Of a stretch of 64,000 nucleotides of DNA, positions 9,322 through 18,059 are shown one piece after another. The stretch is taken from assembly GCF_003594915.1 (NCBI RefSeq), contig NZ_QZCS01000004.1, forward strand, positions 186,001-250,000, given 5' to 3'. Position 1 is the stretch's first letter. Each line of letters opens with the position of its first letter. Both the position numbers and the translations under genes were made by a program. The notes under the pieces are model-generated. The model ran no database searches and was not told the origin of the DNA. It saw only the letters and a list, made by a program, of their open reading frames with translations. This DNA comes from Enterobacter chuandaensis. GTDB taxonomy: Bacteria > Pseudomonadota > Gammaproteobacteria > Enterobacterales > Enterobacteriaceae.

Positions 9322-10768
9322 TTACAGGCGGGGTTTCTTTGGTCTGTTTGGAGACTTACTTTTCGGCGTAGCCCAGGGATCATCATAACCCGGCAGTGGC
9401 GCGGTACGCGTCAGTCCGCCCCATGGCGAACGGTGTCTCTTTATTGATTCCGGTAATGTGTCGGCTAACAGGTATTCTTCCAGGAGAATGATTTCCGCCA
9501 GGGGCTTAAGCGCGAGGGAGTCCGCCAGGCTTTTTAAAAAATGGCCATAATTATTTTCAGTTATTTTCCTGTACTGTTCCAGCGTAGGTTTTACTCTCTT
9601 AATAACATTGCGTAGTTCTGTTCGGGAAGGAAATAACTCAGCGAGTTTTACCAGACCCTCTTTGAAATAACCTGCCTCGTTATTCTCAACAAGCTTAAGA
9701 TCAATCACCTCTTTCAGCGCAAGATAAATCCCAAGGCTGGATTTTATTTCATCCTTGAACTTCAGGTATGTTTTGGGAATACCAAACTGAACGTCGTCAT
9801 ATTCTGGCGCGTGGACAAATACCCATTCATCCATTCCTTCTATCTCGTGTTTACGGCTTGTTTCAATAGCGGACAGGGTATCGTAAAGACTGATTAACGT
9901 GAGTTTTGAGAGAAGAGTGCAAACGTCGGGATTGATAATAAGGGGCTGTGCATGGTCCGGGACAGGATCAACAACGTCGATGGTAATATCCTTGTCTGCA
10001 TCGATCGAGGCATGAGTACAGACAAAGGTCAGGATCTTTTCAGGTGTGCCTGCTTTACGGACAACATGGGTAACACTTTTTAATTGTTTGACTGCCTCTT
10101 CTATCCTTTGCCATCGAGAGGCATGTCCTCCACCTTTACTCTCAAAAACATGCCATTTACCCTTGCGCGTTTCAATAAGATAATCCGGCGTTTTTCGCTT
10201 CTCCTTATCCGGGTAAAACTTTAAAGAAGCTTTCTTAATCAACCCTGCGTGAATAAAATGTGCGATCTGCTCATGTCTGGACGTCAGCCAGTAAGTTGCC
10301 GATTGATAGCAAAAAAAAACCACCGAGGATAAAGGATATGGTCGCTTTTTCTGAGGACTCAATGCACTGATAAAAATCTCGCATTTTGAATGCCTTGCCC
10401 TGACTTATTTCAACGCATGTTCCGGCAAGTCTTAATCTGTTGCGTGCATACCAGCCAATCCATTTGTAAATATTCTCATCTAAAATGCCATCAGCCGTCC
10501 AGTCTATACACTGTGAATATCCACATTCCAGTGCACCGGGAGTCGCAAGCAATGACGTTTCAGCTATAAATCTTTCCTGCGGTTTTTCCATGCTCTTAGG
10601 TTTGGAATAAATAATGCAGGTTTCTTCGTATGACGGGTAAGGGATCCTTTTATTCTTATTACTTAATCTCTGCGCATCAATGTTTGCTTTTTTTTGATTC
10701 CTTTCACTCACTAACTGTGCCGAAACCTCAAGCCAGGTAAAGACGTTCCCATTTTCATTCATAATCAT
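9322..10768 (-). pseudogene. PD-(D/E)xK-like nuclease-type gene interrupted by a frameshift in a T9 run
   Basis: Two overlapping minus-strand reading frames look like one gene. The first (10768 to 10271, 165 aa) ends shortly after a run of nine T on the coding strand (A run at 10311-10319). The second frame continues to 9322. Removing one T joins them into ILGGFF-CYQSATYW and gives about 481 aa. The second part has PDYLIE followed about 9 residues later by FESKGG, a PD-(D/E)xK nuclease-like signature. The N-terminal part is unrecognised. The start is ATG at 10768 or 10762 after an AGGGAT sequence. The gene is AT-richer than its neighbours and has no evident operon partner, as expected for an acquired gene. 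It may be a real pseudogene, a sequencing error, or a phase-variable gene. Confidence 0.6.
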
Positions 10769-10925
10769 TTATCCCTGAACACAAATTGTAGGTTATTGAG
10801 CCAGCGTTATTATACCGTTCTGGATAAAATTCATGACGCTCAAATAAGGTAGGTTTGTTGCCGCTTCCCCTGCTTTCTTGTACCCTTTCACCGGTAAACT
10901 CACCCCACTAAAACTGAGACCTTCG

Positions 10926-11219
10926 ATGCCTATGACTGCACACATTTCCAAAGACCCTTTACATGGCGTAACGCTGGAGATGATGGTCAACGCCCTGGTG
11001 GCGCGATACGGCTGGAGCGAGTTGGGCGACCGCATCAAAATTAACTGTTTCAGAAAAGATCCCAGCGTTAAATCGAGCCTGAAGTTTCTGCGCCGCACCC
11101 CGTGGGCGCGTGCGGAAGTTGAAGCCATGTATCTGGATTCCCTCATCGATGAGGTAAATACAGAGCAGGCGGCGCCCGCCTTTAATCCCTGGGCTAACAG
11201 TCGGATTCTTAAGAGCTAA
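10926..11219 (+). CDS. VF530 (DUF2132) family DNA-binding-like protein
   Basis: Small protein (97 aa from ATG 10926; 95 aa from ATG 10932) with the family's conserved block [20 protein letters not shown], then GDRIKINCF and [13 protein letters not shown]530 proteins have a double-stranded DNA-binding-like helical fold; the cellular role is not established. It ends 7 bases before yddW, so they may share a transcript. The Shine-Dalgarno is weak for either start. Confidence 0.85.
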   Translation: MPMTAHISKDPLHGVTLEMMVNALVARYGWSELGDRIKINCFRKDPSVKSSLKFLRRTPWARAEVEAMYLDSLIDEVNTEQAAPAFNPWANSRILKS

Positions 11220-11226
11220 TACGCAA

Positions 11227-12519
11227 ATGACGCGACACGTAAAACGGATCGGTGCGCTGGGTGCCTGCGCGCTTTTACTTGTAAGCTGCTCCTCAAAACC
11301 ACCTAAATCATTGGTTACCCCTCTTCCCAACGCGAGCAAGCCGACGCCGCAGGCAAACGAGCCGATGCGCGGGATCTGGCTGGCGACCGTCTCTCGCCTT
11401 GACTGGCCCCCGGTGGCCTCGGTGAATGGCCGCAGCGCCGACCAGCGCATCGCGATGCAGAAACAGGCGCTGACCAGCAAGCTCGACAACCTCAAGCGCC
11501 TCGGCATTAACACCGTATTTTTCCAGGTGAAGCCGGACAGCACCGCGTTGTGGTCATCAAAAATTCTACCGTGGTCGGATATGCTGACGGGCACCATCGG
11601 CGAATATCCGGGTTACGATCCGCTGCAGTTTATGCTGGATGAAGCGCACAAGCGCGGCATGAAGGTCCATGCCTGGTTCAACCCGTACCGCGTGTCAACC
11701 AATACGAAGCCGTCAACCATCGCCGCCCTGAACCGGACCGCATATCTTTCCCCGTCCAGCGTTTATGTCCAGCATCCGGAATGGGTGCGCGTCTCCGGCG
11801 ATCGTTTTGTTCTCGACCCGGGCATTCCGGACGTGCGCGACTGGATAACCAAAGTGGTGACCGAAGTGGTGGCAAACTACCCGGTAGACGGCGTGCAGTT
11901 CGATGACTACTTCTATACCGAATCGCCAGGATCCGCGCTCAATGACGCGCAAACCTGGCGGCAGTACGGCCAGGGATTTGCCTCAAAGGCCGACTGGCGC
12001 AGACACAACACGCAGCAACTGATCGTGCAGGTGTCCCGCGCAGTGAAACAGACGAAGCCCGGCGTAGAGTTTGGCGTCAGCCCGGCGGGCGTGTGGCGAA
12101 ACCGCTCCTTTGACCCGGCGGGTTCGGATACCCGCGGCGCCGCGGCCTACGATGAATCCTACGCCGATACGCGTCAGTGGGTGCAGCAGGGCTTGCTGGA
12201 CTACATTGCCCCGCAGATATACTGGCCATTCGCCCGTGATGCGGCGCGCTATGACGTGCTGACCAGGTGGTGGGCCGACGTCGTCAAGCCGACCCACACG
12301 CGCCTGTATATCGGCATTGCCTTCTACAAGGTGGGGGAGCCGTCGAAAAATGAGCCGGACTGGACGGTACAGGGCGGCGTGCCGGAGCTGAAAAAACAGC
12401 TCGATCTTAACGATTCGCTGCCCAACGTGAACGGCACCATCCTGTTCCGGGAAGATTATCTCAACCAGCCGCAGACCCAGCAGGCGGTGAACTACCTGAA
12501 AGGACGCTGGGGTAGCTGA
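11227..12519 (+). CDS. yddW: Glycosyl-hydrolase-like lipoprotein YddW (GHL10/DUF187)
   Basis: 430 aa lipoprotein: signal peptide with lipobox LLVSC (Cys20), then a GHL10 TIM-barrel domain starting at MRGIWLATVSRLDWPP. Conserved blocks include VFFQVKP, KVHAWFNPYR, VDGVQFDDYFY and EFGVSPAGVWRN. Length and sequence correspond closely to E. coli YddW. Family members are thought to act on peptidoglycan or exopolysaccharide in the envelope, but the substrate of YddW is not established. A strong terminator follows. Confidence 0.93.
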   Translation: MTRHVKRIGALGACALLLVSCSSKPPKSLVTPLPNASKPTPQANEPMRGIWLATVSRLDWPPVASVNGRSADQRIAMQKQALTSKLDNLKRLGINTVFFQVKPDSTALWSSKILPWSDMLTGTIGEYPGYDPLQFMLDEAHKRGMKVHAWFNPYRVSTNTKPSTIAALNRTAYLSPSSVYVQHPEWVRVSGDRFVLDPGIPDVRDWITKVVTEVVANYPVDGVQFDDYFYTESPGSALNDAQTWRQYGQGFASKADWRRHNTQQLIVQVSRAVKQTKPGVEFGVSPAGVWRNRSFDPAGSDTRGAAAYDESYADTRQWVQQGLLDYIAPQIYWPFARDAARYDVLTRWWADVVKPTHTRLYIGIAFYKVGEPSKNEPDWTVQGGVPELKKQLDLNDSLPNVNGTILFREDYLNQPQTQQAVNYLKGRWGS

Positions 12520-12526
12520 GTGAAGC

Positions 12527-12561
12527 TCGGGCAGAAACGCCCCGTTTCTGCCCGATTTTTT
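12527..12561 (+). terminator. Rho-independent terminator after yddW
   Basis: 13-bp inverted repeat, TCGGGCAGAAACG and its complement (12527-12539 / 12543-12555), followed by a run of T. It separates yddW from the convergent dsbG. Confidence 0.9.
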
Positions 12562-13318
12562 ACGGCTTCGGCCCGAACATCGCCTCAAGCTGCTGCGCGT
12601 CCGGCATACCAACCACCTGCTGCAGCTCGTTTTCCGCGTTCAGATAGTAAATAGCCGGCGTGGCGTTAGCGCCCAGGCTGTCCATCAGCGCCTGATGTTT
12701 CTGCAGGATCTCGACCGTTTCGCGGGAAGCGTCCCCTTCAGGCTTCGGCAATTTTTTCCCACCGGAAAGCTCGTATTCGCGCCAGGCCGAAACCGGATCT
12801 TTCGCATTCAGGATCGCGGAGGCGTTGCGCCCGCTGTTGGGGTTAAGAAACGCCACCAGCAGCGTGTTGAGCTGCACCTTGCCCGCCTTCACCCACGGCT
12901 GCGCTTCGGACCAGAACTGCTTGCAGTACGGGCAGAACGGATCGGCGAAGACGAAGACCTTACGCGGGGCGTTATCGGCCCCTTCCTTCAGGGGATGCGC
13001 CGCATTAAGGTTCTTCCACATCTCGCGACCCATCGGAGCGTAGATCTCTTTCTGGAAATAGCCTTCGCTGAGGTTTTTTCCTTTGTCATCGTACAGATAG
13101 CCCGAAATAACGTGCTTGCCGTCCGGCGTTAAAAAAAGCGTCACGCCCATGTCCTGATATTGCCCCAGCCAGGCCGGTGCGCCGCCGGGAGCATCCAGTT
13201 TCTTAATAATTTTGATCTGCTGCTGCTCGCTGAACTGCTTCACCACATCCGGTATGGCCTCAGCGGCCTGGGCCAGCCCTGAGGTCGCCAGCGCCGAAAG
13301 TAACAGTAATTTTTTCAT
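12560..13318 (-). CDS. dsbG: Thiol:disulfide interchange protein DsbG
   Basis: 252 aa periplasmic DsbC/DsbG-type protein: signal peptide (about 1-18), N-terminal dimerisation domain, linker, then a thioredoxin fold with the active site FADPFCPYCKQFW and the cis-Pro loop NATPAIYY. It aligns well with E. coli DsbG over its length. DsbG reduces or protects sulfenylated cysteines and isomerises disulfides, and is kept reduced by DsbD-like proteins. Here it is the last gene behind scsB-scsC, at the position held by scsD in the Salmonella scs locus, so ScsB may be its electron donor (inference). Confidence 0.88.
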   Translation of the reverse strand: MKKLLLLSALATSGLAQAAEAIPDVVKQFSEQQQIKIIKKLDAPGGAPAWLGQYQDMGVTLFLTPDGKHVISGYLYDDKGKNLSEGYFQKEIYAPMGREMWKNLNAAHPLKEGADNAPRKVFVFADPFCPYCKQFWSEAQPWVKAGKVQLNTLLVAFLNPNSGRNASAILNAKDPVSAWREYELSGGKKLPKPEGDASRETVEILQKHQALMDSLGANATPAIYYLNAENELQQVVGMPDAQQLEAMFGPKP

Positions 13319-13359
13319 TTCCCTCTCCGGTTTGTCGGGGGCATTCCGCCCCCTTCAGG

Positions 13360-13971
13360 TTAGCGGTTTTTCAGTGCGTCACTGACAATTTCGTCGAACT
13401 CTTCAAAAGGCACCCAGCCGGGCAACAGCCCTTCGCCGATAAGCGTGGCGGGCGTGCCCTGAATTCCCATTTTTTCTGCGACGATCAGGCTGCGCTTAAT
13501 CGTTATCATGCTCTCCTCATCCGGCGTCGTGATGCTGACACCTGCCCGCTTCTGCGCCTCCTGAATGCTGGCGTCATCGTGGTATCCCTTTTTGGCCATC
13601 AGGGTATGGTTCAGTTTCATAAACTGCCCGGGATCTTTACGCCAGAGCGTTAACGCATCACGCGCGGCGGTCAGCGAACTTTCCGAGCGGAAAGGCAAAA
13701 ACTTAAAGACCACCGCCACATCCGGGTGTTTTTCGACGATCTTCTCCAGGTACGGATCGAATTTCTTACAGTACGGGCAGTTGTAGTCGGTAAACACCAC
13801 CAGGGTGAGCTTTGGATTTTTCGCGCCGATGCGCGGGGAGTTCGGATCGTTAAACAGGAAATCCGCGATCATCTTCTGCGCACGCTGCTCCTGGTCCGGC
13901 GTCAGCGGCTGGGCTGCCATCACCTGAACCGAGGCCAGCAGGAGCATAAGCGTAATAAAGAATTTTTTCAT
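13360..13971 (-). CDS. scsC: ScsC, periplasmic DsbA-like oxidoreductase
   Basis: 203 aa with signal peptide (1-19, VMA/AQ) and a DsbA/ScsC-type thioredoxin fold: active site TDYNCPYCKKFDP and cis-Pro loop GIQGTPATLIGE. Salmonella ScsC binds Cu(I), protects periplasmic proteins and is kept reduced by ScsB. The gene begins 6 bases after the scsB stop, which indicates one transcript. A short GC hairpin lies between scsC and dsbG (about 13338-13355) and may tune their relative expression. Confidence 0.9.
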   Translation of the reverse strand: MKKFFITLMLLLASVQVMAAQPLTPDQEQRAQKMIADFLFNDPNSPRIGAKNPKLTLVVFTDYNCPYCKKFDPYLEKIVEKHPDVAVVFKFLPFRSESSLTAARDALTLWRKDPGQFMKLNHTLMAKKGYHDDASIQEAQKRAGVSITTPDEESMITIKRSLIVAEKMGIQGTPATLIGEGLLPGWVPFEEFDEIVSDALKNR

Positions 13972-13977
13972 GATGCA

Positions 13978-16002
13978 TTAGCCTTTTGCGTTATTCAGGG
14001 TGGTGACCAGAGTGTGCTTGTCCAGCAGCGGCGAGAGGATCTCTCCGTCAGGCGTGCCGGGGCCATAGATCGCGTTAAACGGAATGGCGTAACGATTTCG
14101 CTTCGCCAGAAAGTCCGCAATAAACGCGGAGGGCTGGCTCCAGTCTCCGCGCAGGGCCACCACGTCCGGCTGGCTCAGCGCGGCAATAACGTCCGGCTGA
14201 CGCAGTACCCGGTGCTCGTTAACTTTGCAGGTCACGCACCAGTCTGCCGAAATATCCACAAACACCCGTTTCCCCTGCGCCAGCGCCTGCTGGATGGCTT
14301 CCTCGCTCAACGGCTGCCACGGGATGGTCTGTGCCACGCTTTGCGTGGTGGCGTCAGAGTGTGAGTTGAGCAACCCGCGCAGCTGATACCCGCCAGACAC
14401 CGACAGCGCGATGACCACGACCCAGAACAACGGCGAGGAGGTTTGCCCCTTCTTCGTGAACAGCGCCAGCGCGATAACGATCAGCACCAGCATCACGATC
14501 TGGCTGGCCGCTTCACCCAGATGCACGCTCAGTAGCGTCACCAGCCAGAGGCTGGAAACCAGCATCATCAGACCCAGGATGATTTTTAGCGTGTTCATCC
14601 AGCGGCCCGGTTTCGGCAGCAGCATGGCCGTTTTCGGTACCAGGGCAACAAACAGCCACGGCAGGCTCATGCCCACGCCGAGCATCAGGAAGATAAGCCA
14701 CAAAGAGTACAGCGGCGCGCCAAGCGCAAAGGCAACCGCCGTACCGAGGAACGGCGCGGAGCACGGCGTGGCCAGCAGCGTGGCGAACATCCCTTCACAG
14801 AAGCTGCCGCCAGGCCCCGCGCCCCCTGCCGTCGCCAGCCGACCGGCGGCGGCAGATGGCAGAAGCATCTCAAACGCCCCGAACAGGTTCAGCGCAAACA
14901 GGAAGGTCACGGCAACCATCAGGCCGATAAACCACGGGTTCTGGAACTGAATGCCCCACCCCAGCGACGCTCCGGTCAGCTTAAGCGCGGTCACCATCGC
15001 GGCCAGCAGCATAAAGGAGGTGATGATCCCGGCGCTGGTGGCCAGGAAGCGCAGCCTGATGGCGCGCCTGTCCGATCCCGCCTGCAGGATGCTGTTAAGC
15101 TTCATGCCCATTACCGGCAGCACGCAGGGCATCAGGTTCAGGATCAGCCCGCCCAGCAGGGCAAAAAGCACCATTTTGCCCGTTCCGCCCGGTGCGGAAG
15201 GCTCTGCGGGGGCAGCCCCAACGGTCATAGTGGTTTGCTGCGCGTTACCGCCATTGGTCAGCACAAACGACAGCTTCTTGCCTTCCAGCGAGGCGGGTTT
15301 ATCGCCCCATTCGTCGGTCACGGGTACCGTCACCCGAAGCGTATTGCCGTCGTGTCTAACGATCGGCTCACCGGGAAGAATGTCACCCTCCAGCGGGTCA
15401 AAGTAGATCCCCGGATTATCCCACTTCCCGTCCGTGGTGCCGGTAATCACCAGCTTGTCGTCAGAGAGCCAGGCGGACAGATCCGTGGATACGCCCGACG
15501 TGCCCGGAACGGCGCGCATCGCTTGCTGGAAGGCGGCCTGGAAGCCCTCATCCACCGGCTGGTTAAAATCGAGATGCAGCGGGTAGTCCGTCAGCAGGCA
15601 AACGTTACTGCACGTGGAGAGCGTGAGCGTCCCGCCCAGCGTGTCGCTCTTCACCCCGTCGAGAACGATCGGGATCGTGACCTTGTCGTGATACCCCTGC
15701 GTGGTCATGCCGGAGATATCGAAGCGCGACGGCACCGGCCAGGACCAGCTGTCCGTTACGCCTTCCGGCCAGCTGATTTTCGGGGCCACGCCGCCCTCGC
15801 CCGGCGATCGCCAGTAGGTTTTCCAGCCGGGCTTTAGCTCAACGGTGAGCAGGCCTTTAATGTGCGTTTGCTCCCTTTCCGCCTGGAAGCGGATGCGGGC
15901 GTGATCGTTTTGTGGGGAGACCAGCCAGCCGGTGTCTGCCGCATGGACAATGCCGATGCAGGCCAGCCACAGGAAGACGAATCCCCTGAAGAGGTTAACC
16001 AT
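13978..16002 (-). CDS. scsB: ScsB, DsbD-like transmembrane electron transporter
   Basis: 674 aa inner-membrane protein: signal peptide (about 1-21), N-terminal beta-rich periplasmic domain (about 25-270), a DsbD-type membrane domain of about eight helices containing NLMPCVLPVMGMK and LLATPCSAPFLGT Cys pairs, and a C-terminal thioredoxin-like domain with ADWCVTCKVNE. The three redox centres expected for shuttling electrons from cytoplasmic thioredoxin to the periplasm are all visible. In Salmonella ScsB reduces ScsC. It is cotranscribed with scsC and likely dsbG. Confidence 0.93.
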   Translation of the reverse strand: MVNLFRGFVFLWLACIGIVHAADTGWLVSPQNDHARIRFQAEREQTHIKGLLTVELKPGWKTYWRSPGEGGVAPKISWPEGVTDSWSWPVPSRFDISGMTTQGYHDKVTIPIVLDGVKSDTLGGTLTLSTCSNVCLLTDYPLHLDFNQPVDEGFQAAFQQAMRAVPGTSGVSTDLSAWLSDDKLVITGTTDGKWDNPGIYFDPLEGDILPGEPIVRHDGNTLRVTVPVTDEWGDKPASLEGKKLSFVLTNGGNAQQTTMTVGAAPAEPSAPGGTGKMVLFALLGGLILNLMPCVLPVMGMKLNSILQAGSDRRAIRLRFLATSAGIITSFMLLAAMVTALKLTGASLGWGIQFQNPWFIGLMVAVTFLFALNLFGAFEMLLPSAAAGRLATAGGAGPGGSFCEGMFATLLATPCSAPFLGTAVAFALGAPLYSLWLIFLMLGVGMSLPWLFVALVPKTAMLLPKPGRWMNTLKIILGLMMLVSSLWLVTLLSVHLGEAASQIVMLVLIVIALALFTKKGQTSSPLFWVVVIALSVSGGYQLRGLLNSHSDATTQSVAQTIPWQPLSEEAIQQALAQGKRVFVDISADWCVTCKVNEHRVLRQPDVIAALSQPDVVALRGDWSQPSAFIADFLAKRNRYAIPFNAIYGPGTPDGEILSPLLDKHTLVTTLNNAKG

Positions 16003-16050
16003 GTTTTACTCCGTGAACAGTGAAAAATTATCGTGTTAAGACGATGATTT

Positions 16051-16419
16051 TCATTCACGGAAAACGCAGTTTTTAAGGTGTATTCGGGGAGGCGGTGCCT
16101 GAACGGGCTGTTCCGCGGGAGCAAATGCCCGCCCTTGCGTCAGCAGCTGTAACAGCGCGAAGAAGATAATGATGGCCGGCAGCGCGCCGTCGAAGAACAG
16201 CGGCTGGGCACAAAGAAGCGACTGGGCGCCTAGCTGGCAGGGCGATGGCCCGGACTGCTCAGTATTGCTTTGCGTTGGGGCATCTGCACTCAGTGAAATC
16301 TGCGGATCCAGTCCCTGTAAAAAATGGTTGAGATACACCGCACGCTGCACGAGGCAAAGCGCCATCGCGAGACAGGTGATGATCAAAAGCCATTTTCCGA
16401 GGAGCTGACGGTTGCGCAT
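16051..16419 (-). CDS. ScsA-like small membrane protein
   Basis: 122 aa from the ATG at 16419, with a TGGAAT Shine-Dalgarno. It has an N-terminal membrane anchor (LIITCLAMALCLVQRAVYL), a short periplasmic stretch with two Cys (PCQLGAQSLLC), and a second hydrophobic segment (ALPAIIIFFALLQLL). It lies 48 bases upstream of scsB on the same strand. Position, size and a Cys-containing loop fit the scsA slot of scs loci. I assign it by context, since there is no decisive motif. A TTGTAG - 16 bp - TATGAT promoter-like pair is visible just upstream on the minus strand. Confidence 0.6.
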   Translation of the reverse strand: MRNRQLLGKWLLIITCLAMALCLVQRAVYLNHFLQGLDPQISLSADAPTQSNTEQSGPSPCQLGAQSLLCAQPLFFDGALPAIIIFFALLQLLTQGRAFAPAEQPVQAPPPRIHLKNCVFRE

Positions 16420-16506
16420 AATATTCCAGAATAACAAGACGCCCCGATCATAAACGATAGTGATGAATCTACAAGTGTCCGGAGTGTAAGGTTTTGTCTG
16501 TCGCCG

Positions 16507-17076
16507 CTATTCACCCGTCAGCGCGTCGTAGATATCCCGCAGCCGCGTGCGCAGAAACAGCACCGCCTTGTGCTTGCGGGATAACAGCGCCTGCTCGCTG
16601 GCCCCCGTCTCCTCTGCCAGCTTTTTAATGCTGTAGCCGTGCAGCTCGGTCTTTTCAAACACCTCGCGCTGCGGCGGCGGGAGTTCTGACAGCGCCTGCC
16701 CCAGCTCTTCCCACAGCAGCGTTTTGAGATACTCCTCCTCCGGCGTTTGCGGTACGCCGAACAGGGTTTCGGCCAGCTCGTCTTCGGGGAACCCCTCTTC
16801 GTCTTCGCCCGTAAAATAGCCGGAGAACGACACCTCGCGCTTTTTACGCGCCCGGTCGGTCATCTCGTTACGCGCCGCGCGGAACAGCCAGGCCGCGACG
16901 TTTTCAACCGGCTGCTCCACTTTCATCAGCTGATAGGTCACTTCCTGCAAAATGTCGTCGGCATCATCGCGAACGGACGTCCGTCCGCGAATGAAGGCTT
17001 TCAGCCGGGCGCGGCAGGCACTGAGCGCCGACATCAGCATGGAACCGCCCGCCTCACCAGCTTTCATCTCGCTCAC
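16507..17076 (-). CDS. ECF-type RNA polymerase sigma factor
   Basis: 189 aa sigma-70-family protein with region 2 (DDADDILQEVTYQL...AAWLFRAARNEMTDRARK, about 38-78) and region 4 (LPPPQREVFEKTELHGYSIKKLAEETGAS, about 130-160). There is no sigma 3 domain, so it is an ECF type. The GTG at 17076 overlaps the stop of the upstream His-rich membrane protein gene (GTGA); an ATG at 17067 is possible. Coupling to a membrane protein suggests a surface- or metal-responsive pair, with the scs-dsbG genes directly downstream as possible targets (inference). Confidence 0.85.
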   Translation of the reverse strand: MSEMKAGEAGGSMLMSALSACRARLKAFIRGRTSVRDDADDILQEVTYQLMKVEQPVENVAAWLFRAARNEMTDRARKKREVSFSGYFTGEDEEGFPEDELAETLFGVPQTPEEEYLKTLLWEELGQALSELPPPQREVFEKTELHGYSIKKLAEETGASEQALLSRKHKAVLFLRTRLRDIYDALTGE

Positions 17077-17492
17077 TCTGCTTCCGGCGTTTTTGGCGCG
17101 GCGTCATCGCGCTTATCGTCACGATGGCCGTGCCAGCCGCAGTGCCCGCGCCCGTAGCGACCAAATCCTTCGCGGCGCTGCTGAATAAACGCCTCGCGCT
17201 GTTCTGGCGTCATGTTCATCCAGCGCTCGTGCATCCGGCGGTGCGCGCCAAACATCCCCGGGCGGAAACCCAGCCCGCCAAACAAAATGCGGCTCAGCAC
17301 CAGGATTCCTAATGCCTGCCAGAACCCGATGGCCTTCACGCCGAGGATCGCCGGGAGCAAGGCGTTCCAAAGGGACATCACCAGCAGGCCGAGTACGATG
17401 AAAATCACCGCGCCGATGATTAAACCTTTGCCCATGCGGTGGCGACCGAATCCGCGCCCGTGCCCTCTGCCGTGCATTTCAAAATCTCTCAT
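17073..17492 (-). CDS. His/Gly-rich membrane protein coupled to the ECF sigma factor
   Basis: 139 aa unrecognised protein. A His/Gly/Arg-rich N-terminus (MRDFEMHGRGHGRGFGRH) precedes two hydrophobic segments (GLIIGAVIFIVLGLLVMSLW and GFWQALGILVLSRILFGGLG). The C-terminal tail carries MNMTPEQREAF followed by another His/Gly-rich stretch. The TPEQ element is reminiscent of the LTxxQ-type motifs of Spy/CpxP/ZraP-like metal or stress proteins, but only weakly. Translational overlap with the sigma factor suggests a sensor or anti-sigma-like partner; histidine richness suggests metal binding. Both are inferences. Confidence 0.75.
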   Translation of the reverse strand: MRDFEMHGRGHGRGFGRHRMGKGLIIGAVIFIVLGLLVMSLWNALLPAILGVKAIGFWQALGILVLSRILFGGLGFRPGMFGAHRRMHERWMNMTPEQREAFIQQRREGFGRYGRGHCGWHGHRDDKRDDAAPKTPEAE

Positions 17493-17685
17493 GGTGTTTA
17501 CCTCGTTTACAGTAACTGATTATGGCTTGTGATGAGGTAGACGGATGAGGGGGGGAAATATTGCTGGGGTGAATATAAATTTTTTGCTCACGACCGGTAG
17601 CGTTCTTAAGCAATGGCTGCAATTCCTTGATATTTCAAATTTTTATAACTACGCTAGGTGATACATCCAATGATGGAGAGTTCAG

Positions 17686-17862
17686 ATGAAACGGATTCTT
17701 GTTTGGTTCTTAAAGTCGTTCTTTTATCTCATTCCCGCGGCATTAATTGTTGCGTGTATATATCTGTTTGTACGCTATGTTCCGGATTACGCCGCAATCC
17801 TGAGCTCCATCTGGATGGTGGCTGTTTCAGTGGTCTATATTATTTTTAACAGGTGGTATTAG
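17686..17862 (+). CDS. Small two-TM protein resembling the T6SS-linked immunity candidate
   Basis: 58 aa protein with a good GGAG Shine-Dalgarno 8 bases before ATG 17686. A basic N-terminus (MKRILVWFLKS) is followed by two hydrophobic helices separated by a short PD loop and a Trp-Tyr end. By eye it aligns without gaps to the second gene of the Hcp island at 47124-47318. PAALIVACIYLFVRYVPD here matches PALLTLAFAVVFFQFFPD there, with nearly equal distance to the aromatic C-terminus. It stands alone in AT-rich DNA, with no toxin-like partner visible. Function is inferred only from that similarity. Confidence 0.6.
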   Translation: MKRILVWFLKSFFYLIPAALIVACIYLFVRYVPDYAAILSSIWMVAVSVVYIIFNRWY

Positions 17863-18059
17863 TCTGACATAAACATCAAGGATCCTAAATGAATAGTTTG
17901 TTAACCTAACTAACGTTGGATTTTTGTTACTAGAGTTTCAACAACCGCCATAGAGTCTCGCTGGAGTTTCGCTCAATAACGGGACGTAAGTTATTGATAT
18001 TATCTCCATTAAGAGATATGTTTTAGTATACAACCTCATAAAATTGAAAAGGAAAACCA

